DNA of 61,310 bases from an uncultured marine group III euryarchaeote (GTDB lineage Archaea > Thermoplasmatota > Poseidoniia > MGIII > CG-Epi1): contig CACOJW010000008.1 of the NCBI GenBank assembly GCA_902627615.1, positions 1 to 61,310 of the forward strand, given 5' to 3'. The notes under the pieces were generated by a model. The model was not told the DNA's origin, ran no database searches, and worked only from the letters and a program-made list of their open reading frames with translations. Within the stretch, counting starts at the first letter, position 1. Each line of letters begins with the position of its first letter. This document shows, one piece after another, positions 50,800 through 59,839 of this stretch. The translations under genes were made by a program, and so were the position numbers.

Positions 50800-52098
50800 T
50801 CAACAAGCATCATTATTGATTTCATAGTTGACAGGTTCTAACGCTCTCCATGCATCTTGTCCTCTGTCTTTAGGTGAATTAGTGTAATGTTGGTCTTTAG
50901 TTGAAGTATATTCCATTAATTCACTAATCATCCTCCATCCGATTTGATCCATCGGAACTAAGGCAGTCCCATTAGGAAAGCTTGTCCTTGGTAGAAATGT
51001 TTCATAATGTATAGAAGTCACACTTTCGTCTCCGGATTTGTAGCCAACTTCGAATCCATGATCTTTCAAAATCCGAAGAGTTTCTGTAGTCGCAGGATCA
51101 TCGCATTCGAATAAGTACGCATGCACAATATCGTTACCCTCTTGTCCTTCATTATCTGATGATTGCCTGGCATCCAAATAATATTGAGGATCATCTACCA
51201 CCTCATCTATAACGGCAATTGCAGCCCAACTTTGAAGTCTTACTCTTTCTGAATATTCCTCAGAAACAGCCGATTCAAATAACAAGCTTACAGAGCCATG
51301 AACTGCAAAGTGATTACGGTGAATACTAGAATCTTGTGAGCTAGTAGTAGGAGGATAATTGGTAACACTTCCGAAGCCCCACTCTTCATTGATTGCTTCA
51401 ATCACGTCAGTTTCTAGAACATATGATGCCGCTAGCACGTCAGGATGAGTTGTAGGATTCTGTGGTGCAGCTACTTGGAAAATTATGGTGCCGGCACCTC
51501 CAAATTCATGCATATCGACAGTCACAGAAGGATGAATTTTCTGAAAAGCTTTTTGCATGACTTTTCCTTCAGGTTCTAATAATTTCATATGGTCTCGATT
51601 TAGGTCTGTACCGTTGGCGTTTCCTCGAGAACCAGCATCTCTTCCATCTGGATTTACCATTACAAACACAGCTAGATTTATTTTTTCTAAGATAGGATCC
51701 ACTTCTTCTGGAACTCCTCTAGCAAAATGCCTAGCAAGTAAATATGCAGAATCAACAGAAGCAGGTTCGTTACCATGTTGAGCAGCAACAAAATAGACGG
51801 TGGGAATATTGGGATCATAATCACCAAATTCTACAAGTAGTAACGGTTGACCGTTCATACTATAACCAATTTCAGTTAAGTTTGTCACTCGAGGGCTTTT
51901 TTCAAGTTCATAAGTCATGTTGGTTATATCAGAAGCAGATGTTTGATTGATAGGAATATCATTCCACATGTCTTCAATTGTCAAATCGTATTCAAACGGA
52001 ATTTCTGGAGATTCGTCTTCGTTGAAAAGAGAGCCAGGGCCAGTACAGCCTGCTGTTACTAGAAAAAATATTAAACTTATCGGAGTGATTTTTCTCAT
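50800..52098 (-). CDS. Secreted M14-family zinc carboxypeptidase, lipoprotein-like
   Basis: 432 residues. Signal peptide ISLIFFLVTAGC with a lipobox-like Cys, then the M14 catalytic domain: zinc ligands His and Glu in AAQHGNEPAS near 107, substrate-binding GSRGNANGTDLNRDH near 155, the third zinc ligand His in SVTVDMHEFGG near 195, and the catalytic Glu probably in LLFESAVSEEYSERV near 274. It removes C-terminal residues from extracellular peptides, complementing the S8 protease and OPT importer. The BASS transporter stop overlaps its start by one base. Confidence 0.9.
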   Translation of the reverse strand: MRKITPISLIFFLVTAGCTGPGSLFNEDESPEIPFEYDLTIEDMWNDIPINQTSASDITNMTYELEKSPRVTNLTEIGYSMNGQPLLLVEFGDYDPNIPTVYFVAAQHGNEPASVDSAYLLARHFARGVPEEVDPILEKINLAVFVMVNPDGRDAGSRGNANGTDLNRDHMKLLEPEGKVMQKAFQKIHPSVTVDMHEFGGAGTIIFQVAAPQNPTTHPDVLAASYVLETDVIEAINEEWGFGSVTNYPPTTSSQDSSIHRNHFAVHGSVSLLFESAVSEEYSERVRLQSWAAIAVIDEVVDDPQYYLDARQSSDNEGQEGNDIVHAYLFECDDPATTETLRILKDHGFEVGYKSGDESVTSIHYETFLPRTSFPNGTALVPMDQIGWRMISELMEYTSTKDQHYTNSPKDRGQDAWRALEPVNYEINNDAC

Positions 52099-53063
52099 TA
52101 TTTGTCAGATTGAGCTATTCGCCAATAGATGAATGGAGCGACTACAATGTACATTAATACTCCGTAGACTCCAGATGGTAGGCTTAGTGTAGATAGGCCA
52201 CCGTCAGGAGCTGCTAAAATTAATCCCCCTACCGTTATTCCCACGCTAGCATTTTGTATTCCGCTTTCGATTGAAACTGTAGTTGCTCTTTTAGCATTTA
52301 ATTCTAGGAATTCTGCACTCTTGTATCCAATTCCCAGCATAAATGTACTTAGAAGAATGATTGCAGGCCCTAGTGCACCAATATTATCCATCAAAGTATC
52401 CCATTCTGTTGCAATAGCTGCGAGTACAATAATAACAAACAAGCCAGCTGCAACCATGCTAACTCCCTTGTCTATTCTGTCTGCAGCTTCATTAGAGTAA
52501 TGTCTTACAGACATACCGATTACAACAGGTACGGTTGTTAACAAGAACATAGTTATTCCAAGAGTTAAGACATCAATATCAGGCGCAGATTCTCCCATAA
52601 AATAATCCATTGAAAAACCAACAATAAGGGGCAAAGTAACAACTGTAGCTACACTAACGATAGCAGTATAGGATACGGAAAGTGCAGTATCGCCCTTTGC
52701 TAATTTTGTAAGGATATTGGAAGTAACTCCACCAGGTGAGCACGCCAAAATCATTAACCCTACTGATAATTCTGCAGAAAGTCCCAAACCTGAAGCAATA
52801 GCGAAAGCGACAATAGGCAAGATAATCATTTGATTTGCAATACCTATCGCAAATACTTTAGGTTCTTTAATAATAATAGAAAAATCTTCTACAGTTAATC
52901 CGATACCTAATGAAAACATAATAAATGCAAGAGCAATGGGTAAAATTACATCTATAATTAGATTACTTTCGTCTTCAACGACATCGTCTTCAGCGATAAC
53001 AGAATTAGTAATTAGAAACAATGCAAAAATAGAAAATATAACAGTCAGTATGGCAAACCTCAT
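52098..53063 (-). CDS. Bile acid:sodium symporter (BASS) family transporter
   Basis: 321 residues from ATG 53063, which places the first hydrophobic helix at the N-terminus; the open frame extends to 53132 but overlaps the LysE gene. Family signatures are MFSLGIGLTVEDF near 55, CSPGGVTSNILTKLAKGDTALSVS near 112, with the Na+-site Gly/Asn residues, and a late SIESGIQNASVGI near 268. It is a sodium-coupled importer of an organic anion (pantoate, pyruvate, bile-acid-like); the substrate is unknown. Confidence 0.87.
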   Translation of the reverse strand: MRFAILTVIFSIFALFLITNSVIAEDDVVEDESNLIIDVILPIALAFIMFSLGIGLTVEDFSIIIKEPKVFAIGIANQMIILPIVAFAIASGLGLSAELSVGLMILACSPGGVTSNILTKLAKGDTALSVSYTAIVSVATVVTLPLIVGFSMDYFMGESAPDIDVLTLGITMFLLTTVPVVIGMSVRHYSNEAADRIDKGVSMVAAGLFVIIVLAAIATEWDTLMDNIGALGPAIILLSTFMLGIGYKSAEFLELNAKRATTVSIESGIQNASVGITVGGLILAAPDGGLSTLSLPSGVYGVLMYIVVAPFIYWRIAQSDK

Positions 53064-53086
53064 AATAGGTAAATTATATTGTAGTA

Positions 53087-53716
53087 CTAAAGTATCGCGT
53101 CTATTGGCAATACAATCCATATAGCTACACAAAATAGTGAAAATCCGAATGCCCGATTTATAAAAATGCCCGATTTTGCATCGTTGAATTTAATTTTCAA
53201 TGCGCTCCCAAATAGAGCCCATGTTAACCACCCTATCAATTTGATGGCCACATTTAGTAATGCAATAATCATTTTACCAAGTAAATCCGTTCCAAAAACA
53301 GATCCAAAAGTAGTCATCAAAATAAGTAAATGAATGAATGCTTTTCCATTAACAACTTGAAGAACGACTCCAGTGCCAACCCCAAGTTCTTCACTTGAGA
53401 GAGCGTCATCATCAATAGGAGAAGCGAAAGAAATTTGGTAAGACAGATAAATAATATAGATGACACCAATATATGTTAAAATATCCAAAAGAGTAGAATT
53501 TTCTTGTATGAATAGGGCGCCAAGCCCAACGACAACACCTAATAGAAACCATCCAATAACCATACCTGAAATTAAAGGTAAAGTTTTGCTAAATTCATAC
53601 TTTGAGCTATGAACTGCAGAAAGAAGATTATTTGGCCCAGGCAAGAAAGAAATGGGTAAAGTAAAAATCAGCATGGCAATTAAATTTGAAAAATCTATGA
53701 TATTAAAACCTCTCAA
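53087..53716 (-). CDS. LysE/RhtB-family amino-acid exporter
   Basis: 209 residues from the TTG at 53716, with about six hydrophobic helices. The N-terminal motif FLPGPNNLLSAVHSSKYEF and GMVIGWFLLGVVVGLGALF near 52 are typical of LysE-type exporters. The start is uncertain: an ATG at 53674 would cut into the first helix. It probably exports an amino acid or other small amine. It lies 23 nt upstream of the BASS gene on the same strand. Confidence 0.82.
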   Translation of the reverse strand: MRGFNIIDFSNLIAMLIFTLPISFLPGPNNLLSAVHSSKYEFSKTLPLISGMVIGWFLLGVVVGLGALFIQENSTLLDILTYIGVIYIIYLSYQISFASPIDDDALSSEELGVGTGVVLQVVNGKAFIHLLILMTTFGSVFGTDLLGKMIIALLNVAIKLIGWLTWALFGSALKIKFNDAKSGIFINRAFGFSLFCVAIWIVLPIDAIL

Positions 53717-53766
53717 ATGTTAGACGATACATAGAACTAAAGGAAAGGCGGTCTATATTTTGTCTT

Positions 53767-54348
53767 TTATTTTAGAAGGGTAACTTCATTTCTAGTTTTT
53801 CTGATATATTCTATTGCTTTCCAAATTAAGAATATAATAACGAAGGGAATGAGAAATACTAGGAATAGTGCGAGAATAATACATATAATTGATGCTACGA
53901 CTTCTAGTAAAGAAATTAGAGGGTTTGCTAATCCGCCAGTAGTTCCTGTAGAAATGGCTCTTGTAGCAACAGTTCCTAGTTGAATAGTTCCAGAGATACC
54001 TCCTCCTGCAATAATTGATAACATCCATTGGGTCGAAGGGTCCATTTCCCCTTCTAAGCTTGCAGAAGTAACAAAAATTCCGCCAAGAATGGCTGCAGGA
54101 GTAGCTATGGCGTCTAGTAAATTATCAACCCATGGAATAAAATATCCTCCAATTTCTAAGATAGTAGCGATACCAAAGATAGCAATTGCCCATGTTTCTC
54201 CTACCCAAGTAAAGGAACCTTCTAGTTCATACAAATCAAATCTACTAGCCACCCCCATCATTAGAGGAGGTATGAATACACGGAAACCGCAAGCTGCAGC
54301 CAGTCCTAACCCCAGACTCAGAGAGAGGATGATTTGCACAACGTCCAT
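53767..54348 (-). CDS. DUF4126 membrane protein
   Basis: 193 residues, about five hydrophobic helices. LGLAAACGFRVFIPPLMMGVASRF near residue 14 is the family signature, as are LLDAIATPAAILGGIF near 78 and GTVATRAISTGTTGGLANP near 125. The function is unknown. It is divergent from topoisomerase VI A across a 78-nt gap. Confidence 0.86.
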   Translation of the reverse strand: MDVVQIILSLSLGLGLAAACGFRVFIPPLMMGVASRFDLYELEGSFTWVGETWAIAIFGIATILEIGGYFIPWVDNLLDAIATPAAILGGIFVTSASLEGEMDPSTQWMLSIIAGGGISGTIQLGTVATRAISTGTTGGLANPLISLLEVVASIICIILALFLVFLIPFVIIFLIWKAIEYIRKTRNEVTLLK

Positions 54349-54426
54349 GTTTAACTAAGAATTTTGCCAATAATAAGTTATGGTTTTGCGCCCATTCAAT
54401 CTATAACCCCATTTCAATAGGGAAGT

Positions 54427-55509
54427 ATGGCTACTGCCGTAGATGAATTAGAAGAGATAGCTGCACAAATTTATGATCAGTTGAGTACCGGTAAAGTGCC
54501 GGAGATGTCGATTCCTACAAGAAGTAAAAATAATATTATTTTTGATGAAAGGGCTAAGGTTTGGAAATATGGGAAATCAAAAACCACTCGAACGGCTAAA
54601 AAATTAGATGGAGCATATATGCTTCTTAGAACAACATATTTACTTGATTTCATTAGAGAGATGTCAGGACAAAGTAAGTCTTCTACGTTGAGAGAATTGT
54701 ATTATATTTCAGAAGCATGGAAAATGGGAAAATTCAATGCTCAAGACGAATCAAATAAATTAATAGAAGATTTAGAAATAGTTACTAATTTTCAGCGCGA
54801 GGATTTCAAAATTAGACCAGAAGAAGATGGAGCAAAGATTCTCGGAGATGTGACTTTAACAGAAGTTAATAGAAAAGGCAATCCAATGAGGATAAATTGT
54901 AGAGATGATGTAGGAGATACTGGTTACAATATACCTTATAATGTTGAAAATAATAAAATTACATTCAATGATTTTGGTAACTCGAAATGTATCATTGCGA
55001 TAGAGACAGGAGGTATGTTTGATCGTCTTGTGGAAAATGGTTTTGATGAAACGCACGATGCAATTCTCGTCCACATTAAAGGCCAACCAGCACGTTCTAC
55101 GCGCCGTTTTTTACAAAGGCTACACAAAGCCTCCGATTTACCCTTACTACTCTTTACAGATGCAGATCCTTGGTCTTACAGAATTTACAGTTCAGTTGCT
55201 TACGGTGCAATTAAAACAGCCCATATTTCACATATTTTAGCAACACCAAGCGCCAGATATCTAGGAGTTACTCCCTCAGATATTATCAATTACGAACTCC
55301 CCTCAGATGATTTAACAGACAGAGATATCAGTGCCCTCAAATCTATACAGAGTGACCCAAGATTCAAAAGCAAATACTGGAGAGGCGAAATAGAGTTACA
55401 GTTAGAACTAGGCAAGAAATCAGAACAGCAGGCTTTGGCCAAATATGGTCTTGATTTTGTTACAAAAACGTATCTTCCTGAAAAGTTAAAAGAGATGAAT
55501 ATAACCTAA
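54427..55509 (+). CDS. top6A: DNA topoisomerase VI subunit A
   Basis: Type IIB topoisomerase cleavage subunit, Spo11-related, 360 residues. The catalytic Tyr is in [13 protein letters not shown] (Tyr92/93). The Toprim acidic residues are Glu192 in [13 protein letters not shown] and Asp245/Asp247 in [13 protein letters not shown]. It needs the ATPase subunit B to work. The B gene is normally adjacent in archaea but is not found here: the neighbours are a DUF4126 membrane protein upstream and a convergent HAD gene downstream. Possible promoter AATCTATAAC at about 54398-54407. Confidence 0.94.
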   Translation: MATAVDELEEIAAQIYDQLSTGKVPEMSIPTRSKNNIIFDERAKVWKYGKSKTTRTAKKLDGAYMLLRTTYLLDFIREMSGQSKSSTLRELYYISEAWKMGKFNAQDESNKLIEDLEIVTNFQREDFKIRPEEDGAKILGDVTLTEVNRKGNPMRINCRDDVGDTGYNIPYNVENNKITFNDFGNSKCIIAIETGGMFDRLVENGFDETHDAILVHIKGQPARSTRRFLQRLHKASDLPLLLFTDADPWSYRIYSSVAYGAIKTAHISHILATPSARYLGVTPSDIINYELPSDDLTDRDISALKSIQSDPRFKSKYWRGEIELQLELGKKSEQQALAKYGLDFVTKTYLPEKLKEMNIT

Positions 55510-55524
55510 AAACGAAATACATTA

Positions 55525-56130
55525 CTAAACTTTGAGAAGTAGTCCTAATTCCTCAAAGGAATCTACTACAGGCGCCCATTTACGCAGTTCTTCTGAAGTG
55601 TGATGGCCCCAGCTTACTCCAATACCCTTAACACCGGCAGCGTGAGCCATTTCAAGATCATAAGTGGTATCTCCAATCATTACGATATCTTTCGTTCCAG
55701 TTTTTTCCATAATAGCAAAAAGTAAATCTGGATTGGGCTTAGGTTTAGAAACTGAATTTCCTCCTAAAACAATTTCAAATCGGCCACTAAAACCAAATTC
55801 TTTGATTATGCGATCAGCACCTCGTTGACTCTTACCTGTTGCTACAGCAGCGCGGAACGGTCGAGCTAAAAGATCAGTTATACCTTCAAAGAGCCTTTCG
55901 TGTCGATTAGCTTTTACGTATGTTTCTGAGTAAACTCTAGCTAAAGCTACAGGGTCGTATTCAGGCCCAAGCCTTTGCATAATTTCAATTAAAGGCAAAC
56001 CAGTTAGGCTCAGAATGTCCTCTTTTGCAGGCCTTTTGACACCTACGCTTGCCCATGCAGCATCGTGAGATTTCAAAATGGCCTCAGCTGAGTCAATTAT
56101 AGTTCCGTCTAAATCAAATACAGCAAGCAT
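55525..56130 (-). CDS. HAD-superfamily phosphatase (phosphoglycolate phosphatase-like)
   Basis: 201 residues. Motif I AVFDLDGTIIDS (residues 3-14), motif II AVATGKSQRG near 94, motif III Lys in GGNSVSKPKPNPD near 131 and motif IV MIGDTTYDLEMAHAAG near 152 are intact, with a helical cap domain between I and II. It removes phosphate from a small metabolite such as 2-phosphoglycolate or pyrophosphate; the exact substrate is not determined. Confidence 0.9.
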   Translation of the reverse strand: MLAVFDLDGTIIDSAEAILKSHDAAWASVGVKRPAKEDILSLTGLPLIEIMQRLGPEYDPVALARVYSETYVKANRHERLFEGITDLLARPFRAAVATGKSQRGADRIIKEFGFSGRFEIVLGGNSVSKPKPNPDLLFAIMEKTGTKDIVMIGDTTYDLEMAHAAGVKGIGVSWGHHTSEELRKWAPVVDSFEELGLLLKV

Positions 56131-56165
56131 TTTAGAACCGTATTAGAAGTAAAATAGCAACTAAT

Positions 56166-56681
56166 CTAAAACTTTTTCATTTCTTCAAGTAGAACTTTAC
56201 ACCAGCTTTCCACTCTTTCTTCGGTCATTTCGCCCTGATTATCTTCATCTAGAGATAATCCACACCATTGATCGTCAATTAGTCCTTTTGATTCATCAAA
56301 ATCATATCCTTCAGTAGAGGTGAAACCAATATTTCCAACTCCTCCTCCGTTAATCATTTTTTCGTAGACCATCCCCATTCCATCCTGGTATGTATCTGGA
56401 TATCCAAGTTGATCTCCTTGTCCGAAAATAGCAAAAGGAATTCCTTTGAAGTCCATCCCATCCATATCTTCAAGCATGTCAATCCAATCATCTTGCGGCT
56501 CTCCGATATACCACGTAGAGATTCCTAATATAAGAAATTCATAATCTAAGAAGTCATCAACTTCAATAGAATCAACATCTTTCAAAATACACTCGTGTTC
56601 AGCGCTAAGATGTTCTGAAATCATCTCTGCAGCAGTTTGAGTGTTGCCTGTGCTTGACCCGTAAATAATACCTACTTTCAT
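56166..56681 (-). CDS. Flavodoxin
   Basis: 171 residues from ATG 56681 (the frame opens at GTG 56714, but GGGAG precedes the ATG). FMN phosphate loop GSSTGNTQTAA at residues 7-17, the aromatic FMN contact in GISTWYIGEPQDDW near 56 and FGQGDQLGYPDTYQDG near 87 mark a long-chain flavodoxin. It is a small cytosolic electron carrier, and a candidate donor for the desaturase, although ferredoxins may exist elsewhere. Confidence 0.93.
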   Translation of the reverse strand: MKVGIIYGSSTGNTQTAAEMISEHLSAEHECILKDVDSIEVDDFLDYEFLILGISTWYIGEPQDDWIDMLEDMDGMDFKGIPFAIFGQGDQLGYPDTYQDGMGMVYEKMINGGGVGNIGFTSTEGYDFDESKGLIDDQWCGLSLDEDNQGEMTEERVESWCKVLLEEMKKF

Positions 56682-56741
56682 AGCTTGTAGCTCCCTAATG
56701 AGTTCATGTTTCACGCGCTATATATTAGTCACTACAAAGTA

Positions 56742-57491
56742 TCAATTTCTTTGGGCTAAAGATTTAGCCATTATAGATTTAACATGCTCAACATGATTAT
56801 CAACGGTATCTTTACTCCATTTGTCAGTCTCAATAGGATCTAAAACTTCAACCTCTACATTTCCGGGATAAAATTGCATAGTCTTAGCAGGCCATACTTC
56901 ATGTGCACCATGTAGCATGACAGGAACAACTGGTAAACCAGTTTCCAATGCTAAATGTACAAATCCTTTCTTGAACGGTATTAATTTTCCATCCACACTT
57001 CTCGTTCCTTCTGGCCAAATCCATATACTCAAATTTTTAGATTTAACAAAATCAGATAATTTAGCCATCGAAGCGATAGCTTTGGCATTATTACTTCTAT
57101 CAATGAGTAAATGTCCAGCAAGCCAATAAGCTTGTCCAAAAAATGGAATTTTCAATATTTCTTTTTTTCCTATTCCACAGCCTCCGTAAGGGCAAAGGGC
57201 CATACCAACGAATACATCGAGGGCAGAGGTATGATTTGTGACAAAAATAGCAGGAGCTGAAGTGTTTAGTTTTTTAGAATCAGGATTTATGATTTTAGCA
57301 CCAACGAGCCGACTTACTACTGGCCCGATTATTTTACCACAAAAGTTGCCAATTCGAACTCTTAAGGTACGGAAAGGTAAGGCCAAAATCATCAAACACA
57401 TACATAGAAGAGACCAAAATCCTAGCCATACAAAGCCAAAAGTAAATCTTAGAATGAAAGAAATAGGTCCTATTTTCTTTCTTTCAACCAT
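56742..57491 (-). CDS. plsC: 1-acyl-sn-glycerol-3-phosphate acyltransferase (PlsC-like)
   Basis: 249 residues. An N-terminal hydrophobic region (about 10-40) is followed by the HX4D motif VTNHTSALDVFVG near 84, the substrate-binding WPEGTRSVDGKLIPFKKG near 155 and LPVVPVMLHG near 183. Bacterial PlsC adds the second acyl chain to lysophosphatidic acid at the membrane. Typical archaea do not use acyl esters, so its presence supports acyl lipids. ATG 57491 is preferred over TTG 57497. It is 9 nt downstream of the pterin dehydratase stop. Confidence 0.92.
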   Translation of the reverse strand: MVERKKIGPISFILRFTFGFVWLGFWSLLCMCLMILALPFRTLRVRIGNFCGKIIGPVVSRLVGAKIINPDSKKLNTSAPAIFVTNHTSALDVFVGMALCPYGGCGIGKKEILKIPFFGQAYWLAGHLLIDRSNNAKAIASMAKLSDFVKSKNLSIWIWPEGTRSVDGKLIPFKKGFVHLALETGLPVVPVMLHGAHEVWPAKTMQFYPGNVEVEVLDPIETDKWSKDTVDNHVEHVKSIMAKSLAQRN

Positions 57492-57500
57492 TCCCAATAA

Positions 57501-57800
57501 TTAATCGTAGCCTTCTAAAATTTCTTCGAAACCTTGAGCTAATCGAATATCATTATCAGTAATCCCTCCAGCATCATGTGTAGTGGTCGTAACAATTACA
57601 CGATTATACTCGCAGAGAGTCATGTCTGGGTGGTGATTGAGTTTCTCAGCAGCTTCAGCTAATTTGTTCAGGAATCCCATAGCTTCCATAAAGTCTTTGA
57701 ACATGGTTTCACGAATTAACATCTTCTCTTCAGAGTCGTGTTCCCAAGGCCCCACCATTCTTATTCGACTTGCAATTTCTTCATCTGTCAATAAGTCCAT
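57501..57800 (-). CDS. phhB: Pterin-4a-carbinolamine dehydratase
   Basis: 99 residues from ATG 57800; GTG 57821 is a less likely start. Family features are DEEIASRIRMVGPWEHD at the start, FKDFMEAMGFLNKLAEAAEKLNHHPDM with the catalytic His pair near 55-56, and CEYNRVIVTTTTHDAGGITDND. It dehydrates 4a-hydroxy-tetrahydropterins after aromatic hydroxylation; in organisms without such a hydroxylase it may serve molybdopterin or pterin turnover. No hydroxylase is in the window. Confidence 0.93.
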   Translation of the reverse strand: MDLLTDEEIASRIRMVGPWEHDSEEKMLIRETMFKDFMEAMGFLNKLAEAAEKLNHHPDMTLCEYNRVIVTTTTHDAGGITDNDIRLAQGFEEILEGYD

Positions 57801-57819
57801 GTAGCTACTACAAATCAAC

Positions 57820-57828
57820 ACTATTTAG
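57820..57828 (-). promoter_or_regulatory. Promoter element CTAAATAGT before pterin dehydratase-plsC
   Basis: Minus-strand CTAAATAGT 20 nt before ATG 57800, with GAGTTATA upstream; same element and spacing as at 50784-50792. Probably a TATA/BRE variant for leaderless mRNA. Confidence 0.4.
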
Positions 57829-57876
57829 GTATAACTCACCAAATATGCTTTAACTCCCCTTCTAAAATACTAAAAT

Positions 57877-58314
57877 ATGGAAAATGAACAAAATCCGCCA
57901 GCTCTTTCAACTATCCTCGCAGATATCTTGCCTTATTCAATGGCAATGTCTGGTTTAATTTTAGTAGGAATGGGCTTTTATTTTTATTTATTCCCTGAAG
58001 GTGAACAATCTGTTACAGCTCTTATTCCTGCCATTATTGGCTTTGGTTTGATGATTCCAGGTTTGATAACTATTATTAGACCTGAAAATAAAAAGCATGC
58101 AATGCACGCAGGAGCAGTGTTCTGTTTGATAGGACTCCTCGGCGGCCTTATGGGAATTCCAGATTTTATTACATTTTTAACAGACGGCGGAGACTTAGAC
58201 AGGCCGACCATAGCCCGAATGTTTATGGTATTATTTTGCGGGGAAAATTTAGTTGCTTCTATTATGTCATTTCGTTTAGCAAGGATTAGAAGAGAGCAAG
58301 AAGCTGGAAATTAA
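57877..58314 (+). CDS. Four-helix membrane protein upstream of DUF63
   Basis: 145 residues with hydrophobic helices near 18-38, 46-66, 75-98 and 112-134. Basic residues end the protein ([13 protein letters not shown]). No recognised family. Its stop overlaps the DUF63 ATG by one base, so the two are coupled and may work together in the membrane. Confidence 0.65.
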   Translation: MENEQNPPALSTILADILPYSMAMSGLILVGMGFYFYLFPEGEQSVTALIPAIIGFGLMIPGLITIIRPENKKHAMHAGAVFCLIGLLGGLMGIPDFITFLTDGGDLDRPTIARMFMVLFCGENLVASIMSFRLARIRREQEAGN

Positions 58315-59447
58315 TGGAAGATAAACCTCAGGCTGCAATTCCTCGCGAGGATGGTTTTAACATCAATAAAGTTAGTGAAAGCAAATACCTTTACACTTTC
58401 GGGGCAGCGATTGCTCTTCTTTTAGCCATACAATTTGTACCTCAAGTAGCAGACTTTTGGGCAGATCATTTTGTAGATCCTATAATGGCAGATTCTAAAG
58501 GAGAAGCTGGAGCTAAATACAATATTTACAATACAACTGCTTACGGTTTTGGATTTTTCATACTATTCATGTTTATCCATGAATTACTAAGTACTTGGAA
58601 AATAGAATTGAATGATAGGTTTGTATTTGCATCAGTACCTCTTTTGATTTTTGGCGGAGTGGTAAGAACACTCGAGGATGCAGATATGTTTGAGCCTCCT
58701 CTTCAATATTTCTTTATTTCTCCATTGGTTTACGGGGCGCTTGTAATTTACGGATTATTTGTTCTTGCAACAGGAGTATGGGTATCTCGAAGTTCTTTAC
58801 CATCTTTAACAAAAGGTTTAGGCTTAGTATCGACTGCAATTTTGATTTATGGTCTATGGTGGTATTTTGCACCAGGAGAATGGCTGCACCCTTCATCTTG
58901 GGCACTTTTGGTTCTTTGTGCAGCAGCCCTAACTGCCGAATTTTACAGAAGCGCACCTCTTAGAGATCCAGTTTTATTTTTTGGAATAACTAATATTTTA
59001 GTTTTAGTTTGGACGTACTTGAATTTAGCCCAAAATAAAATGGAAAATCCAGAAATGCTATGGGCAACTTTGATTTTTACTTTATTTTCGATGTATTTGG
59101 TATGGCTAGGCGCTTTAGGGTTGGGAATTACTAGTAAAATAACTCCACTTTATTGGCTACTCTTTTTTGGACATTTTATTGATGGAAGTGCTACTTTCTT
59201 GGGAATTGATGAATATGGTTATAGTGAAAAGCACGTTTTACCAGATTTTTTCATAGAATACTTTGGAACTGCAAAAGTAATGATACCATTGAAATTTTTA
59301 GTAGTTACTGGAGTAATTTACGCGATTGAAACTGAAAACAGCAAAGAAGAAGAACCAGAAATGATTTCTCTTCTTTTAATGTTCTTATTAGCCTTAGGAT
59401 TAGGCCCTGGAACTAGAGATGTTCTAAGAATAATGTTTGGAACTTAG
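58314..59447 (+). CDS. DUF63 archaeal membrane protein
   Basis: 377 residues with about ten hydrophobic helices. The DUF63 signature is clear: [24 protein letters not shown] near 100 followed by [16 protein letters not shown] near 130, and a late [22 protein letters not shown] near 283. The family is restricted to archaea, with no known role. The protein has a short soluble N-terminus. It converges on methylmalonyl-CoA epimerase with a 4-nt overlap. Confidence 0.88.
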   Translation: MEDKPQAAIPREDGFNINKVSESKYLYTFGAAIALLLAIQFVPQVADFWADHFVDPIMADSKGEAGAKYNIYNTTAYGFGFFILFMFIHELLSTWKIELNDRFVFASVPLLIFGGVVRTLEDADMFEPPLQYFFISPLVYGALVIYGLFVLATGVWVSRSSLPSLTKGLGLVSTAILIYGLWWYFAPGEWLHPSSWALLVLCAAALTAEFYRSAPLRDPVLFFGITNILVLVWTYLNLAQNKMENPEMLWATLIFTLFSMYLVWLGALGLGITSKITPLYWLLFFGHFIDGSATFLGIDEYGYSEKHVLPDFFIEYFGTAKVMIPLKFLVVTGVIYAIETENSKEEEPEMISLLLMFLLALGLGPGTRDVLRIMFGT

Positions 59448-59839
59448 CTTTTTTCTTCAACAATTTCAAGCAAAACTCCACCAGTGTCCTTAGGGTGGAA
59501 AAAAGCAACTAGCGTATTATCAGCACCAGGGCGCGGAGCTTCTCCAATCGGTTCTAAACCATTCTTTTTTGCTTTTGCTAAGGATTGTTCGATATCATCA
59601 ACTTCTAAAGCTAAATGGTGAATTCCAGGTCCTCTTTTATCAACAAATTTACCAACAGGAGTATCTTTTCCCATTGGTTCTAGTAATTCAATTTCGTAAC
59701 CACCGATTTTGATATGTGCAGTAGTTACACCTTCAGATTCGACTTCTTCAGTATGATCTAATTTAAGGCCTAAGGATTCCCACATAGGCAATCGGTCCTC
59801 AATTGAATCTACAGCGATGCCAATGTGTCTTATTTTCAT
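59444..59839 (-). CDS. mce: Methylmalonyl-CoA epimerase (VOC family)
   Basis: 131 residues, a vicinal-oxygen-chelate fold protein. Metal ligands are visible: His5 (KIRHIGIAV), Glu near 54 ([10 protein letters not shown]), His near 75 ([11 protein letters not shown]) and the C-terminal Glu in GVLLEIVEE. It interconverts R- and S-methylmalonyl-CoA for propionyl-CoA or odd-chain and amino-acid catabolism. It overlaps the surface protein gene by 4 nt on the same strand. Confidence 0.9.
   Translation of the reverse strand: MKIRHIGIAVDSIEDRLPMWESLGLKLDHTEEVESEGVTTAHIKIGGYEIELLEPMGKDTPVGKFVDKRGPGIHHLALEVDDIEQSLAKAKKNGLEPIGEAPRPGADNTLVAFFHPKDTGGVLLEIVEEKS

Noticed and set aside
53064-53132. Longer start for the BASS transporter
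   Set aside because: The extension overlaps the LysE gene and puts charged residues before the first helix; ATG 53063 begins directly at a hydrophobic segment.
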